This document shows positions 36,101 to 44,425 of a stretch of 64,000 nt of DNA, piece by piece. The stretch comes from Candidatus Brevefilum sp. GTDB lineage: Bacteria; Chloroflexota; Anaerolineae; Anaerolineales; Anaerolineaceae. Both the position numbers and the translations under genes were made by a program. Position 1 is the first letter of the stretch. Each line of letters opens with the position of its first letter. Under the pieces are notes generated by a model. It made no database searches, was not told the origin of the DNA, and saw only the letters and a list, made by a program, of their open reading frames with translations. The stretch covers positions 20,523-84,522 of the forward strand of contig JAHYJN010000005.1 of assembly GCA_019428905.1 (NCBI GenBank), given 5' to 3'.

Positions 36101-36712
36101 AATTACACTCAGGCTGAACAGTATTTTCGTATCGCCCAGATTCGCCAGGGATACTCCTTCTTGTCTTATTCTGGGCAGGAGAACAACCTTCACTTAGGGC
36201 GGTTGCTAACCCGGAATGGGCAACTTGCGGAAGCTAAGGAAATTATCCGGTCAACCCTCGAAGTGACCGGCCAAAAAGGGATGCACCTGCTGTACACACA
36301 GGCATTGTTAGCGGACGGATTGATCGATATCAATGAGCAAAACGACGCTGATGCTGAACAAAAGTTCGCGCTGGCGATAAAAATTGCACAGGAAAAAGGC
36401 CTGGCTCAAGAAGTCACTTGGGGGAAATTCCGCATGGCCTTGTTAGCGTTTTCACGCCAGCGGTATGCGGAGGCAGAGACCTTTGTGTTTGAGGTCATTA
36501 ATGACGCAATTGCGCTTAAAATGACCTTGTTAACCAAATACGCCCTCGAATTAGCTGACCGATTGGCAAACTTTATCACCCTCCAAGTTGGATCGGATGA
36601 ATTAGGTTCGATTAAACAATCCCTGGTTGCACAACTGATGTCTTATAACCAAACTGAACCCCTGAGGCGGGAATTCTTCAGCCGCCAGCATCTATGGCGG
36701 GAAAAAGCTTAG
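33164..36712 (+). CDS. SARP/BTAD transcriptional regulator with AAA and TPR domains
   Basis: This 1182-residue AfsR-like regulator begins with a winged-helix DNA-binding domain (LEIRLLGPVEILFN to LRTALSRLRRAL, residues 5-85), then a BTAD helical domain (to about 265). A STAND/AAA ATPase follows with P-loop GEMGAGKT (304-311) and Walker B FFLLDDAHW (Asp420, Asp421). The C-terminal half is a long run of TPR-like helices. Such proteins sense a ligand or partner through the TPRs and activate nearby genes in an ATP-dependent way. There is no Shine-Dalgarno; TATGAT (33148-33153) lies ten bases before the ATG, so the leader is very short. The target genes are not evident; the next gene, mutS2, is convergent. 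Confidence 0.88.
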   Translation: MKTSCLEIRLLGPVEILFNREPLKIPRRVERGILYYLAVMNQPVSREKLIDFLWPQAEQMDPRGTLRTALSRLRRALPDPSLLVAELDQVTLDFSRCSVDLTQFEESYQSLQGILSALPQNQTMPVQIVNQITESLALWHGDRIIQGDDLSDYPELDAWCQTLNNDLGLHRVFLLKRLAEHYQASGKLEMAMDLFIQLGRLNHLDIPSHLAVIDMLMKLGRHQESLEFCDALEVYFERELNAPLPDEIMQRCQHAQMLLYTTGRKSGLGWPVSTSIQLPLVGRSTELSQLRDAFYRGGLVLLTGEMGAGKTRLVQELYEILSPKPMLIIAPARESENTLPFAPIIHGLRRHVPEEVLIAVDTVWANQLTLLLPELTKIREDCDPSKVNPIPASRQHLFDALHHLLLSVAGTYGRIFFLLDDAHWADQQTLQALSYLITQGYFDEHGVLIMTVHSEYPNQGIDEIVDQFHLSYPIQMIHLPGLNPDEVRSLIQQVLSQTLSPAFYEQLYRETNGNPLMVLETIRHVLEMSTNIEDLQSMDRFPLPGSIQALIRNRLNRLGKDARYILTCAALIGNDISVNLLQRVSDFRQHTFLRALDSLVQEGFLQANTIQQTNQEHLSFMHEKMREVVILEAPATHRQIIHQRVARLLSHEPHASDQAAVIAEHYQSGGDLPNGFTWLLNAAGHAWSLGAREDVNRSFQQAERMVNHSPEGLFSLNDILQLYHQWSDFAYQSNQVDLLEALGVKLQQLAKQEPGDPLMGLSRMALANACFLREDYDTGTVLIDESVENLKGNRHPELLIKALYYQASFRWWTLDFEGVFTAADQISKILDNPGFDISNRISFEFAVKFLLADTYYAQGEAIRALEIAEDAYRTYFDQLGTFDRLRAYHMLTYCFYIAGQVEKCVHFAWEALKIAQSLDNSVVETLSLINLCKAEIEQGQIDSAFQHAARVLELAETNNKIQNIVAANTIIGTIYDILHNYTQAEQYFRIAQIRQGYSFLSYSGQENNLHLGRLLTRNGQLAEAKEIIRSTLEVTGQKGMHLLYTQALLADGLIDINEQNDADAEQKFALAIKIAQEKGLAQEVTWGKFRMALLAFSRQRYAEAETFVFEVINDAIALKMTLLTKYALELADRLANFITLQVGSDELGSIKQSLVAQLMSYNQTEPLRREFFSRQHLWREKA

Positions 36713-36789
36713 ATTCCTTAAAAGCGTGGACACGTTTTGGTAACGGTATTGTGGTATGTTTATCCCTGAGATACTTAGAGCGAGATCGG

Positions 36790-36864
36790 GCACGTGTTCA
36801 AGGGGTTCACGTGCAAGAGAACCGGCAATGCACAGGGTGAAGAATGCGCACTGTCGGTTCTTTT
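36790..36864 (+). terminator. Double hairpin terminator between SARP gene and mutS2
   Basis: A perfect GCACGTG/CACGTGC hairpin (36790-36814) is followed by a second, GAACCGGCA with TGTCGGTTC (about 36818-36860) and then TTTTC. They sit between convergent genes; the second serves the + strand gene. Confidence 0.7.
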
Positions 36865-36865
36865 C

Positions 36866-39259
36866 TTAGTGCTGCTTGATATGGGCAACGGTCACACCTT
36901 CGCCCCCTTCTTTATCCCCACCGCTTTCAAACCGATCGACAAAAGGGCTGTCCCTGAGGGCGTCCCGCACAGATTCCCGCAAACGGCCGGTGCCTTTACC
37001 GTGGATGATGCGCACAAAGGGCAACCCGGCTAAATAAGCTTTTTCTAAGTAGCGATCCAGGGCATCCAGGCCTTCATCCACCCGCTGGCCGCGCAGATCC
37101 ATTTCCATGCCCGGGGAATCGTGGGTGGGGGGCAGGGTGATCTTGCCTTGGCGGGGTTTGGGCTTTTGTTGAGGCTCTTCACCTGCGGGCTCGCCGGTGC
37201 GCATTACATCTGATCGACGGGCGCGCACACGCAGCATGCCAATTTGCACCTCGATCTCTTCCTCGCCGATACTGGTGACAACCCCATCCTGGTCAATGGA
37301 ACGCAGGTGAACTTTCTCTCCCAGGCGTAAGGGCCCTTTGGGTTTGCGGACTGGCTTTTTGGGCGTTTCACGAACGATCGGCTGGGCGACTTCTTCTTCC
37401 AATTCTTCGACGATCTCTTCGACCTGATCGACCACTTCCAGGGGTTGACGCGCACGGGCCAGCTGACGGCGCAGAGATTCCAGTTCGTCCCGCAAAACCG
37501 TTATCTGGTTTTCAGCTGCCTGGCGGGTTTTTTCCAGTAAAGCGTAACGTTCATCTTCGATCTTGTCCAATCGATCCGCCAGCTGGTTGCGGATGGCTTC
37601 AGCATCTCTCTGGGCGGTTTCGGCTGCTTCACGCGCGTTGCGCGCCAGGTCCCGTTGGCGGTGAATTTCGTCCAGCAGGTCCTCCGCCCGCAGGTCGGTG
37701 GGGTCGATATCAGCCCGTGCAGCGGTGATGATCGGCTCGGGCAATCCCAAGCGCTCGGCAATCGCCAGCGCATTGGAGCGTCCAGGCAGTCCAATGGTGA
37801 GATGATAGGTGGGTTTAAGCGTTCTCAGGTCGAACTCCACACTGGCATTTAACACCCCGGGGGTGGTGTGGGCATAGGCCTTGAGCTCCGGGTAATGGGT
37901 GGCAACCATGCTGGTGATGCTGCGATCTAACAAATGGGTCAGGACAGCCCGGGCTAAGGCAGAGCCTTCCTGGGGGTCTGTGCCGGCGCCCAGCTCATCC
38001 AGTAAAACCAGCGCGCGCGAGTTTGCTTTTTGCAGTATGCCGACGATATTGGTAACGTGACCCGAGAAGGTCGATAAGGATTGCTCGATGGACTGCTCGT
38101 CGCCGATATCGGCAAACACATCCTCAAATACCGACAGGATCGAACCCGATTGCGCCGGGATGTGCAAGCCTGATTGTGCCATCAAGATCAGCAAACCCAC
38201 AGCCTTCAGTGTTACAGTTTTGCCGCCGGTATTTGGCCCGGTGATCACTAAGGCGTAGGTTTCCTCGTCCAGGTCGACATCAATTGGCACCACACCCTGG
38301 GGGTCGAGCAAGGGGTGACGGGCCTTAAACAGCCGGATGGTGCTGCCGGGGTGCTTGCCGGGCCGGTCACGGAAGGGAACCAGTGTTGGCCCTGTCGCAT
38401 CCATCTCTTCAGCATAGCGTGCACACATCAGGGCCAGGTCCAGCTCGGCCATCACTGCGACCATGGTCATCAGCACATCGCTGTGGTCGCCGACTCGCCG
38501 GCTGAGCTCCGCCAGGATGCGCCGGATCTCATCCCGTTCGGCCAGTTCCAGCTCGCGATAGCGGTTATTCCACTCCACCACGGCCAGGGGCTCAATGAAC
38601 AGGGTCGCGCCTGAAGAAGATTGATCGTGGACGACAGCTTTGATGCGGCCTTTGAATTCAGCCCGCAGGGGCAGGACATTGCGCCCGTTGCGCTGGGTGA
38701 TGATCGGCTCTTGCAGCATGCGAGCTGTGGCAGAGTCAGAAATATAGCGCTGCATACGCGCCATCATCCGTTCGTAAGTGACCTTCATCTCCCGGCGGAT
38801 GGCTGAAAGCTTTTCGGACGCCGAATCCAACACCTCGGCCCGGTCTGAAATGGTCTTGCTAATCAGGTCCACCAGCCCCAGGCCGACCGGTAAGCCCTCA
38901 GCCAGGCTCGAGAGCTGTGGGGCTTCTGCGGCCAGATTGTCCAGGACGCGCCGCACGGCACGCGACACGATCAGTGTGTTCTTGACCGCCAATAGCTCGC
39001 CGGGCTCCAGCACGCCTTCCCGCCGTGCAATGCCGACTTGTGGGCGAATATCCTGGGCATTGCGAAAGGACATGTCCACATCCAGGCTCAAGATCAAACG
39101 CGCCTCGCGGGTGGCGATCTGACGCCTATGCACCTCCTCCAGGTTTGAGGAGGGCTGTAACTGGCGCGCCAGGTCGGCCGAGGCAGAGAAGTCAGCGTAC
39201 TCAACCAGGCGGCTGATGATTTTCGGATATTCGAGGGTCTCTAAAGCTTTTTTGTTCAT
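36866..39259 (-). CDS. mutS2: Endonuclease MutS2
   Basis: This 797-residue MutS-like ATPase acts on branched DNA and, in characterised cases, on collided ribosomes. The core carries Walker A GPNTGGKT at 341-348, then SGLHIPA, DIGDEQSIEQSLSTFS and Walker B LVLLDELGAGTDP. A coiled coil spans about 520-620, and the C-terminal Smr nuclease domain has EMDLRGQRVDEG and IHGKGTG. The mismatch-recognition domain of MutS is absent, as expected. The insertion rich in Glu, Pro and Lys near 620-650 is a linker. Confidence 0.94.
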   Translation of the reverse strand: MNKKALETLEYPKIISRLVEYADFSASADLARQLQPSSNLEEVHRRQIATREARLILSLDVDMSFRNAQDIRPQVGIARREGVLEPGELLAVKNTLIVSRAVRRVLDNLAAEAPQLSSLAEGLPVGLGLVDLISKTISDRAEVLDSASEKLSAIRREMKVTYERMMARMQRYISDSATARMLQEPIITQRNGRNVLPLRAEFKGRIKAVVHDQSSSGATLFIEPLAVVEWNNRYRELELAERDEIRRILAELSRRVGDHSDVLMTMVAVMAELDLALMCARYAEEMDATGPTLVPFRDRPGKHPGSTIRLFKARHPLLDPQGVVPIDVDLDEETYALVITGPNTGGKTVTLKAVGLLILMAQSGLHIPAQSGSILSVFEDVFADIGDEQSIEQSLSTFSGHVTNIVGILQKANSRALVLLDELGAGTDPQEGSALARAVLTHLLDRSITSMVATHYPELKAYAHTTPGVLNASVEFDLRTLKPTYHLTIGLPGRSNALAIAERLGLPEPIITAARADIDPTDLRAEDLLDEIHRQRDLARNAREAAETAQRDAEAIRNQLADRLDKIEDERYALLEKTRQAAENQITVLRDELESLRRQLARARQPLEVVDQVEEIVEELEEEVAQPIVRETPKKPVRKPKGPLRLGEKVHLRSIDQDGVVTSIGEEEIEVQIGMLRVRARRSDVMRTGEPAGEEPQQKPKPRQGKITLPPTHDSPGMEMDLRGQRVDEGLDALDRYLEKAYLAGLPFVRIIHGKGTGRLRESVRDALRDSPFVDRFESGGDKEGGEGVTVAHIKQH

Positions 39260-39293
39260 GCGTGGAAAAGTGTATCACGAATTCTTACGTAAA

Positions 39294-39412
39294 TGGTGAA
39301 TGGTGAATGGTGAATAGTTAGAAAGGCACTAGATGTGAGTAAGTAGGTATTAGGAAGTAGGTAATAGGTAGTAGGTAATAGGAAGTAGGTATTAGGAAGT
39401 AGTGACCCGTAC
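39294..39412. repeat. Tandem repeat array, 14-bp unit
   Basis: Four full copies of (A/T)AGTAGGTA(A/T)TAGG lie at 39341-39396, plus a partial copy to 39402. A separate run of TGGTGAA-type heptads lies at 39294-39315. It is non-coding, upstream of mutS2, and the visible strand is almost free of C. Similar decayed stretches occur at 44340, 52085 and 62240. Confidence 0.8.
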
Positions 39413-39532
39413 TAAATAGTGTTTACAGAAAAAATTAGGTTAAAGGAAGCTCGCTAAGGAATGGATGGGCAGGTTGATCCCAGGAATTCAGACCTGGGAT
39501 CAACGCCATCACTGCATAGATGAAATTCAAGC

Positions 39533-40558
39533 TCACCGTTTGTTTAAATCTGCCAGCTGGACGACCATGTCGTTGCATTGCTGCCGGTGGCTTTCAAGCA
39601 CCCGGTCATAGAATGGGAAGCTCTGGCTATCCTTAATTTTGTCGTTCTCCACCAGCCAATCATAAGTGCGCTTTGCCCCGCTGCGCCAATCGATAGTAAC
39701 CGCAAAGTCCAGGTCGCGTTTGGCAGCGCTGTTGTCGAAGATGTTGGTGTACTGGAAGTTGAGGTAGGTGATCATGGTGTGCTCAGGCGAGATGCGGGCT
39801 AGGATATCTGCTGGGATGTGTACCAGGGTTGGTTTGGGCGCACCGATGGCTTCAGCCAAGCGTTCGTGGTACTGGTTCCAGGTCTGCCATTCCTCGCCGG
39901 TAAGATGATAGGCATTTCCGAAGGCCTTTTCATTTCCGACCGCGTTGACAAAGCCGCGCGCCACATCGTCGACATGGCAGGAGACCCATAAAGCCTCGCC
40001 ATCGCCATGCACAATCACGGGTTTGCCCTTGCGCAGGCGGTCCAAAAAGAAGGTGTCCCACCCAAAGGTGTGGATGATGTTTCCGCCCTCACCGTAAGTG
40101 CTTGCCGGGCGGAGGATCGTCACCGGGAAATCACCCTGATGGTGAGCCGCCATGAACAGGTCTTCGCATTTGGCTTTGTTCCGTCCATAATCTGAAAGGG
40201 AAACCCGCGGGTGGGATTCGGTGACCGGGAAGGTTGACGGCGGTTTCGTGTAGACATCGACTGTGCTGCAGAAGATGTACTGCCCCACCCGTCCTGCGAA
40301 CGCCCGGATGGCGCTTTGTGCTTGGTCCGGTTTAAAGCAGACCATATCGATCACGCAATCGAATGGTCCGGCTGAAGACATTTTTTCTTCAAATGCCGCA
40401 AAATTATTCCGGTCGCCCCGGATGGTTTCGTAGCCGCCGGGCAGCCTTGGTTCGGTCTGTCCGCGGTTATACAGGGTCAGCTTGTGTCCAGCTGCGAGCA
40501 GCTGGCGGCTGATGGACGTGCTGATCAGTCCTGTTCCACCGATGATCAGGATGTTCAT
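39533..40558 (-). CDS. NAD-dependent epimerase/dehydratase
   Basis: This 341-residue extended short-chain dehydrogenase has NAD-binding GGTGLISTSISRQL at the N-terminus, ends its second strand with an Arg (LYNRGQTEP), and has a YGRNKAKCEDL segment carrying the catalytic Tyr and Lys. The ATG at 40558 (MNILIIGG) is chosen because GGAGA lies just before it; the TTG at 40570 lies inside that Shine-Dalgarno. The closest type is the plant CSP41/nucleoside-diphosphate-sugar epimerase-like group. The substrate is unknown and no sugar pathway adjoins it. Confidence 0.82.
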   Translation of the reverse strand: MNILIIGGTGLISTSISRQLLAAGHKLTLYNRGQTEPRLPGGYETIRGDRNNFAAFEEKMSSAGPFDCVIDMVCFKPDQAQSAIRAFAGRVGQYIFCSTVDVYTKPPSTFPVTESHPRVSLSDYGRNKAKCEDLFMAAHHQGDFPVTILRPASTYGEGGNIIHTFGWDTFFLDRLRKGKPVIVHGDGEALWVSCHVDDVARGFVNAVGNEKAFGNAYHLTGEEWQTWNQYHERLAEAIGAPKPTLVHIPADILARISPEHTMITYLNFQYTNIFDNSAAKRDLDFAVTIDWRSGAKRTYDWLVENDKIKDSQSFPFYDRVLESHRQQCNDMVVQLADLNKR

Positions 40559-40651
40559 ATGATTCTCCAATTTACCTCAATAATATTCAGCAGAAATGAT
40601 GCAATTTTATTTATTGCTTAGTCAGCTATTTTTTGTAGAAGGATTTTATTC

Positions 40652-41404
40652 TTAAAGATCAATTTTTTCTAGATCAAAGTTTCCACTGTTAAATTCAACC
40701 AATTTATTCCAATTTATGTCGCCTAAATCATTACAATAATTCTCGAGGAATTGCTTCGAAAAACGATTAACAACTCGATTTTTTTCAATGAAGAAGGTTT
40801 CATTGTGATCTTTCGCTCGGTACCCAATTGGTTCAATGATTTCTTTATACAATTCTTTGTTGTCACTAATTAGGTACCAGAAATTTTGACCTACGATCTT
40901 AATATACCCACGCAGAAAACTTGTTCTGGTTTTCCCATAACAAATACCAAGTACGGGTTGTACATTACTTGCAAAACTCGATTGTTTCAACCGCTTAACT
41001 GCATTTGCTAAGTCTTCTTGAAGCTTCTTGTGTTGAGAGCTGTTGCCCCAATTTGTGCCAGATTTAATCGATACAACATAGTGTACATTTTTCTTAAAGA
41101 ATTCTAAATCTACGCCAGGTGCAGTCGATTTGTGGCCGCCATAGGTCTTACCAGCAATGAACACAGCCAGTTCTTCTAAAAAATCCCCGAACAATTTCTC
41201 TTCTGATGAAGATAGAAAAGCATCAAGCAGACTGACAATAAATTCGCTTGCTGTTGAGATATTCTTTGCTTTAAAAAGATATGGATTTTTCTTAAGTAGT
41301 TTATTCAAATCAAGAGTCTCTAAAGAAAAAATCCTCCGCTTGTGAAAATCAACGATATTTTCGTTGACAAATTCGCATATCTCAATCATGTTCAAATTTT
41401 TCAT
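40652..41404 (-). CDS. PmeII-like type II restriction endonuclease
   Basis: This 250-residue protein resembles the PmeII endonuclease family as I recall it. Shared-looking features are NPYLFKAKN, LLDAFLSSSEEKLFGDFLEELA, and the nuclease core GVDLEF...VSIKSGTNWGNSSQ, which reads as a PD-(D/E)xK variant with Asp99 and the SIK (Lys114) pair. The recognition sequence cannot be read from the protein. Its start overlaps the methyltransferase stop by 4 bp. Codon use is visibly AT-rich compared with neighbours, suggesting horizontal gain. Confidence 0.78.
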   Translation of the reverse strand: MKNLNMIEICEFVNENIVDFHKRRIFSLETLDLNKLLKKNPYLFKAKNISTASEFIVSLLDAFLSSSEEKLFGDFLEELAVFIAGKTYGGHKSTAPGVDLEFFKKNVHYVVSIKSGTNWGNSSQHKKLQEDLANAVKRLKQSSFASNVQPVLGICYGKTRTSFLRGYIKIVGQNFWYLISDNKELYKEIIEPIGYRAKDHNETFFIEKNRVVNRFSKQFLENYCNDLGDINWNKLVEFNSGNFDLEKIDL

Positions 41405-42276
41405 GAATCCCTCTTATCTTCTACTTGATAGTTTTCGGAATTTTCCGCAATCATCGGTAGTTGTATCTGTGTATCTAATAACCTTGCTTTACTGATTTCT
41501 ATGTAGTTCTGTTCAGTATCAATACCGACGTATTTTCTCCCTAATTGGATAGCTGCAACAGCTGTCGTACCAGAACCCAAAAAAGGATCCAATACTAAAT
41601 CATTGGGTTGTGTGAAGAGTTTGATAAACCAAGTTGGTAATTCAGTGGGAAAAGCCGCACTATGGTTTTGGTTTGAACATTCAGTTGCTAAATGGACTAC
41701 GTTTGTTGGGTAAACTTTATCTCTTCCTACCCAATTACTAATATTCTTTCCAAAGCCACTGCCCACTTTTGATTCATCTCGAATTTTATCTTTATTGCTA
41801 AGGTTGCTTAACCGGTCTTTTGCCCAATCTCCTACCGGAACCATTACAGCTTCCTGATACATTCTGAATTTTTTGTTTTTATTGAATTGGAGTAATCTCT
41901 CCCAATTGTCACGGAATCTGTTCGGCCATTTTCCTGGATACGAGTTCTTTTTGTGCCAAATAAACTCTTCTGTCCATAGCCAGCCGATTTCTCGCATCTT
42001 GAGAATTAATTCAATCACATAAGTATGCCTTTCACCATTAACTACTCTTTCTTTGATATTAAGGATAAAAGTACCTTGTGGCTTTAGAATACGGAGAAAT
42101 TCATTTGCTTTGGGCATAAACCAGTTAACATACTGATCAGGCTTTATTCCCCCATATGTTGCTTTTCTTTGATCGGCATAGGGTGGTGATGTGAAAATTA
42201 AATCCACACAATTATCTGGAAATGATTTTAATACTTTCTCACAATCACCTAAAAATATTTGGTTATCAATATTCAT
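41401..42276 (-). CDS. Site-specific DNA methyltransferase (beta class)
   Basis: This amino-methyltransferase puts the catalytic motif first (FTSPPYADQRK, motif IV) and the SAM-binding motif last (DPFLGSGTTAVAAIQLGRKYVGID, split at motif I FLGSGTT), the order of the beta class. SPPY is commonest in N4-cytosine enzymes, but N6-adenine is possible. The ATG at 42276 is preferred; an upstream GTG at 42300 would overlap a TATAAT box (42289-42294 on the - strand). It should protect host DNA from the endonuclease next to it. AT-rich codon use matches its partner. Confidence 0.86.
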   Translation of the reverse strand: MNIDNQIFLGDCEKVLKSFPDNCVDLIFTSPPYADQRKATYGGIKPDQYVNWFMPKANEFLRILKPQGTFILNIKERVVNGERHTYVIELILKMREIGWLWTEEFIWHKKNSYPGKWPNRFRDNWERLLQFNKNKKFRMYQEAVMVPVGDWAKDRLSNLSNKDKIRDESKVGSGFGKNISNWVGRDKVYPTNVVHLATECSNQNHSAAFPTELPTWFIKLFTQPNDLVLDPFLGSGTTAVAAIQLGRKYVGIDTEQNYIEISKARLLDTQIQLPMIAENSENYQVEDKRDS

Positions 42277-42288
42277 GTTTTTTCCCAA

Positions 42289-42294
42289 ATTATA
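42289..42294 (-). promoter_or_regulatory. -10 box of the restriction-modification operon
   Basis: A perfect TATAAT on the - strand lies 12 bases before the methyltransferase ATG, within very AT-rich DNA (42290-42345). No convincing -35 element is seen. Confidence 0.5.
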
Positions 42295-42357
42295 GAACAC
42301 TTGTTGTATATAATAATATATCTCATATATATGACTGCCGTCAAGCAGATTTCCGTT

Positions 42358-43053
42358 TTACAGGGCTAACTCAACTGGGATTTCATCAGCGATCTCAATC
42401 TTATCCAACCCCACGTCACAGCGGTAGGCGTGGATGGCCACCCCCTGGCGTTGGACCTGGCGCAAGGTTTCGGCAAAAACCGGGTCGACGGCTTCAAAAG
42501 GCGCAAAGCTTGCTGCATCACCGCGTTGGGCGACGAAGACCGCGCTGGCTTGTTTGCCGCTTGCAACCAGGTTGGCAAGCTCTTCCAGGTGGCGCCGGCC
42601 GCGACCGGTCGGTGAATCTGGGAACATGCCCACCTTATCTTCCACATAGGTAACGGATTTAACTTCCACCCAGCAGACCAGGTCACCCTGGGTTAAGCGA
42701 AAGTCAAACCGGCTTCTGCCGTGGGGCACCTCTTTTTTAACCTGTTCAAATTCAAATGCAGACAATTGCCCTTTGCTCACCGCTTCGTAAAACAGGCGGT
42801 TGGCCATGATGGCGTTCACACAGCACAAGCCGCCCTGATCCAGCTCAGTCAGAATCAGGGTGTAAGCGGTCTTGCGGTGGGGATTCTCCGCTGGTTCGAG
42901 CCAGACCCGGCAGCCTGGGCGCAGCGCGCCGGTCAGCCGTCCGGTGGTGGGGACGAAGGCTGAAACCAGGCGTCCAGTCTCCAACTGCACACCCGCGATG
43001 AAGCGGTTGTCGCGCTTGATGAAGGTTGCCGGGGTCAGTGGAGGGAACTGCAT
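42358..43053 (-). CDS. sfsA: SfsA-family protein (sugar fermentation stimulation)
   Basis: This 231-residue protein has the SfsA signature: SRFDFRL, WVEVKSVTYVEDKVGMFPDSP and TGRGRRHLEEL. The family has an N-terminal OB-like fold and a nuclease-like domain, and E. coli SfsA binds DNA; the physiological role is unclear. All residues of the D/E-x-K-like core (EVKS) are present. The gene has host-like base composition, in contrast to the restriction-modification pair beside it. Confidence 0.9.
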   Translation of the reverse strand: MQFPPLTPATFIKRDNRFIAGVQLETGRLVSAFVPTTGRLTGALRPGCRVWLEPAENPHRKTAYTLILTELDQGGLCCVNAIMANRLFYEAVSKGQLSAFEFEQVKKEVPHGRSRFDFRLTQGDLVCWVEVKSVTYVEDKVGMFPDSPTGRGRRHLEELANLVASGKQASAVFVAQRGDAASFAPFEAVDPVFAETLRQVQRQGVAIHAYRCDVGLDKIEIADEIPVELAL

Positions 43054-43089
43054 ACTGGAACTTTGTTCACGCGTTGATTTTAGGGGTGG

Positions 43090-44268
43090 TCATTTTTCCC
43101 ACAGGCTTAGGGTTGGATGCCAACGCCAGCCATAATGCGCCAGGTCCAGCGGGACGGTCGCCCAGCCCTGGTTGATGCGCGCCCATAGCGCTTCCCAGGG
43201 CATCAGCCCGCTGTAGGCATCTGGCGTTTCCACGCTCAGTGCCCCGGCAGCCGCGGCTGCTTTTAGGGCTGTTTCAGGGCTTGATGCCCCTAATATGCCG
43301 GCGAGGAACCCGGCGATAGCAGCATCGCCTGCCCCTGTGGTGGCCAGGACTGAGGCTTGGAAGGCAGGTGCCCAGATTTCCCGGTTGTGCCAGCTGTCGT
43401 CCAAGCCATCCAACCCACGGCCGCCCTTTTGCCACCGGGTCTCTGCAGCTGTGCGCAGGTAGATGCCCCGGTGACCGAGTTTGACCAGCAGGGCTTTCAC
43501 GCCGTATCCCAGGATTTTTTCTGAAAGTTCGCTCAATAGGTCCGGCTCGACAGCATCAATGATCGATGTAGATGCATCCTCATGTAAGCGATCATACGTT
43601 TCTCGCTTTAGCAAGAACAGCAATTCCTCGATGCTGGGGACGAACAGGTCTACCAGGGGCAGGGTGTTGTCTAGGATTGTCAGCCAATCCACTTTACCCG
43701 CGGGGCTGCTTGGGTCGGGCAGGGAGTAATCCAGGGACGTGGTCAGTCCTGCGCGCCGAGCGCGTTGGAGGATCGATACCAGTTCAGCGCCTTCGTTGCG
43801 GTAGATCGAGCGCATCAAGGGTGGATAGCCGAAGTGGAACAAATCCGCACCCTGGAGAATCACGCGGGGCAGGTCGGAGGCGTACAAGGTGTCATTAGCG
43901 CCGGGATGGTGGATGAAGGTGCGGTCAAAACCTGGCGGGTTGATGATGATGGTGAAGCTGGTGGGGAGGGTTAGGTCGATCACCAGGTCGTCCGCCAGGT
44001 GCGGCCCTTCAGCTGTGATGATGTCCTGCAGCGCCCGTCCGACCAGGTCATTCCCGATTTTGCCGATCAACCGCACCGGGAATCCGAGCCGGTGCATGGA
44101 CAGACCCGTGTTGGGGACCGAGCCGCCGGTACTGAGCTTGACGCCGCCCGCTCGGATCAGCTTTCCGGGTTGGAACAAGTGTTGAAATTGTCCTTCAGGG
44201 ACTGCCGAGAGGTCTGGGGTGAGGTCCAGGCAGATGTGCCCGGCAAAAATGGCTTGCTTCATGCTCAT
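43090..44268 (-). CDS. PfkB-family carbohydrate kinase
   Basis: This 392-residue ribokinase-like kinase has STGGSVPNTGLSMHRLG, IGKIGNDLVGRAL and the catalytic TTGAGDAAIAGFLAGIL with GAGD. The ATG at 44268 (MSMKQAIFAGHICLDLTP) follows GGAGA; the frame stays open much further upstream, but that part is antisense to the next gene and is not coding. An insertion around VEPDLLSELSEKI distinguishes it from ribokinase itself. The substrate is unknown; it is transcribed divergently from the Lnt-like gene. Confidence 0.86.
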   Translation of the reverse strand: MSMKQAIFAGHICLDLTPDLSAVPEGQFQHLFQPGKLIRAGGVKLSTGGSVPNTGLSMHRLGFPVRLIGKIGNDLVGRALQDIITAEGPHLADDLVIDLTLPTSFTIIINPPGFDRTFIHHPGANDTLYASDLPRVILQGADLFHFGYPPLMRSIYRNEGAELVSILQRARRAGLTTSLDYSLPDPSSPAGKVDWLTILDNTLPLVDLFVPSIEELLFLLKRETYDRLHEDASTSIIDAVEPDLLSELSEKILGYGVKALLVKLGHRGIYLRTAAETRWQKGGRGLDGLDDSWHNREIWAPAFQASVLATTGAGDAAIAGFLAGILGASSPETALKAAAAAGALSVETPDAYSGLMPWEALWARINQGWATVPLDLAHYGWRWHPTLSLWEK

Positions 44269-44425
44269 GGTGATGTCTCCAAGTTTCAGGTTGGGATTAA
44301 TCGTACCATATGGGTGAGGATGATAGGGGTCAAAGTGACCAGGTCTTAGGTAGGAGGTATTAGGAATGAGTGCCCCACGATGTATACTTATGGGGAGTAA
44401 AAAGCATTGAAGGGAAGATAGAAGA

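Noticed and set aside
39341..39402. CRISPR array
   Set aside because: The repeats are 14 bp and directly adjacent without spacers, and no cas genes are present.
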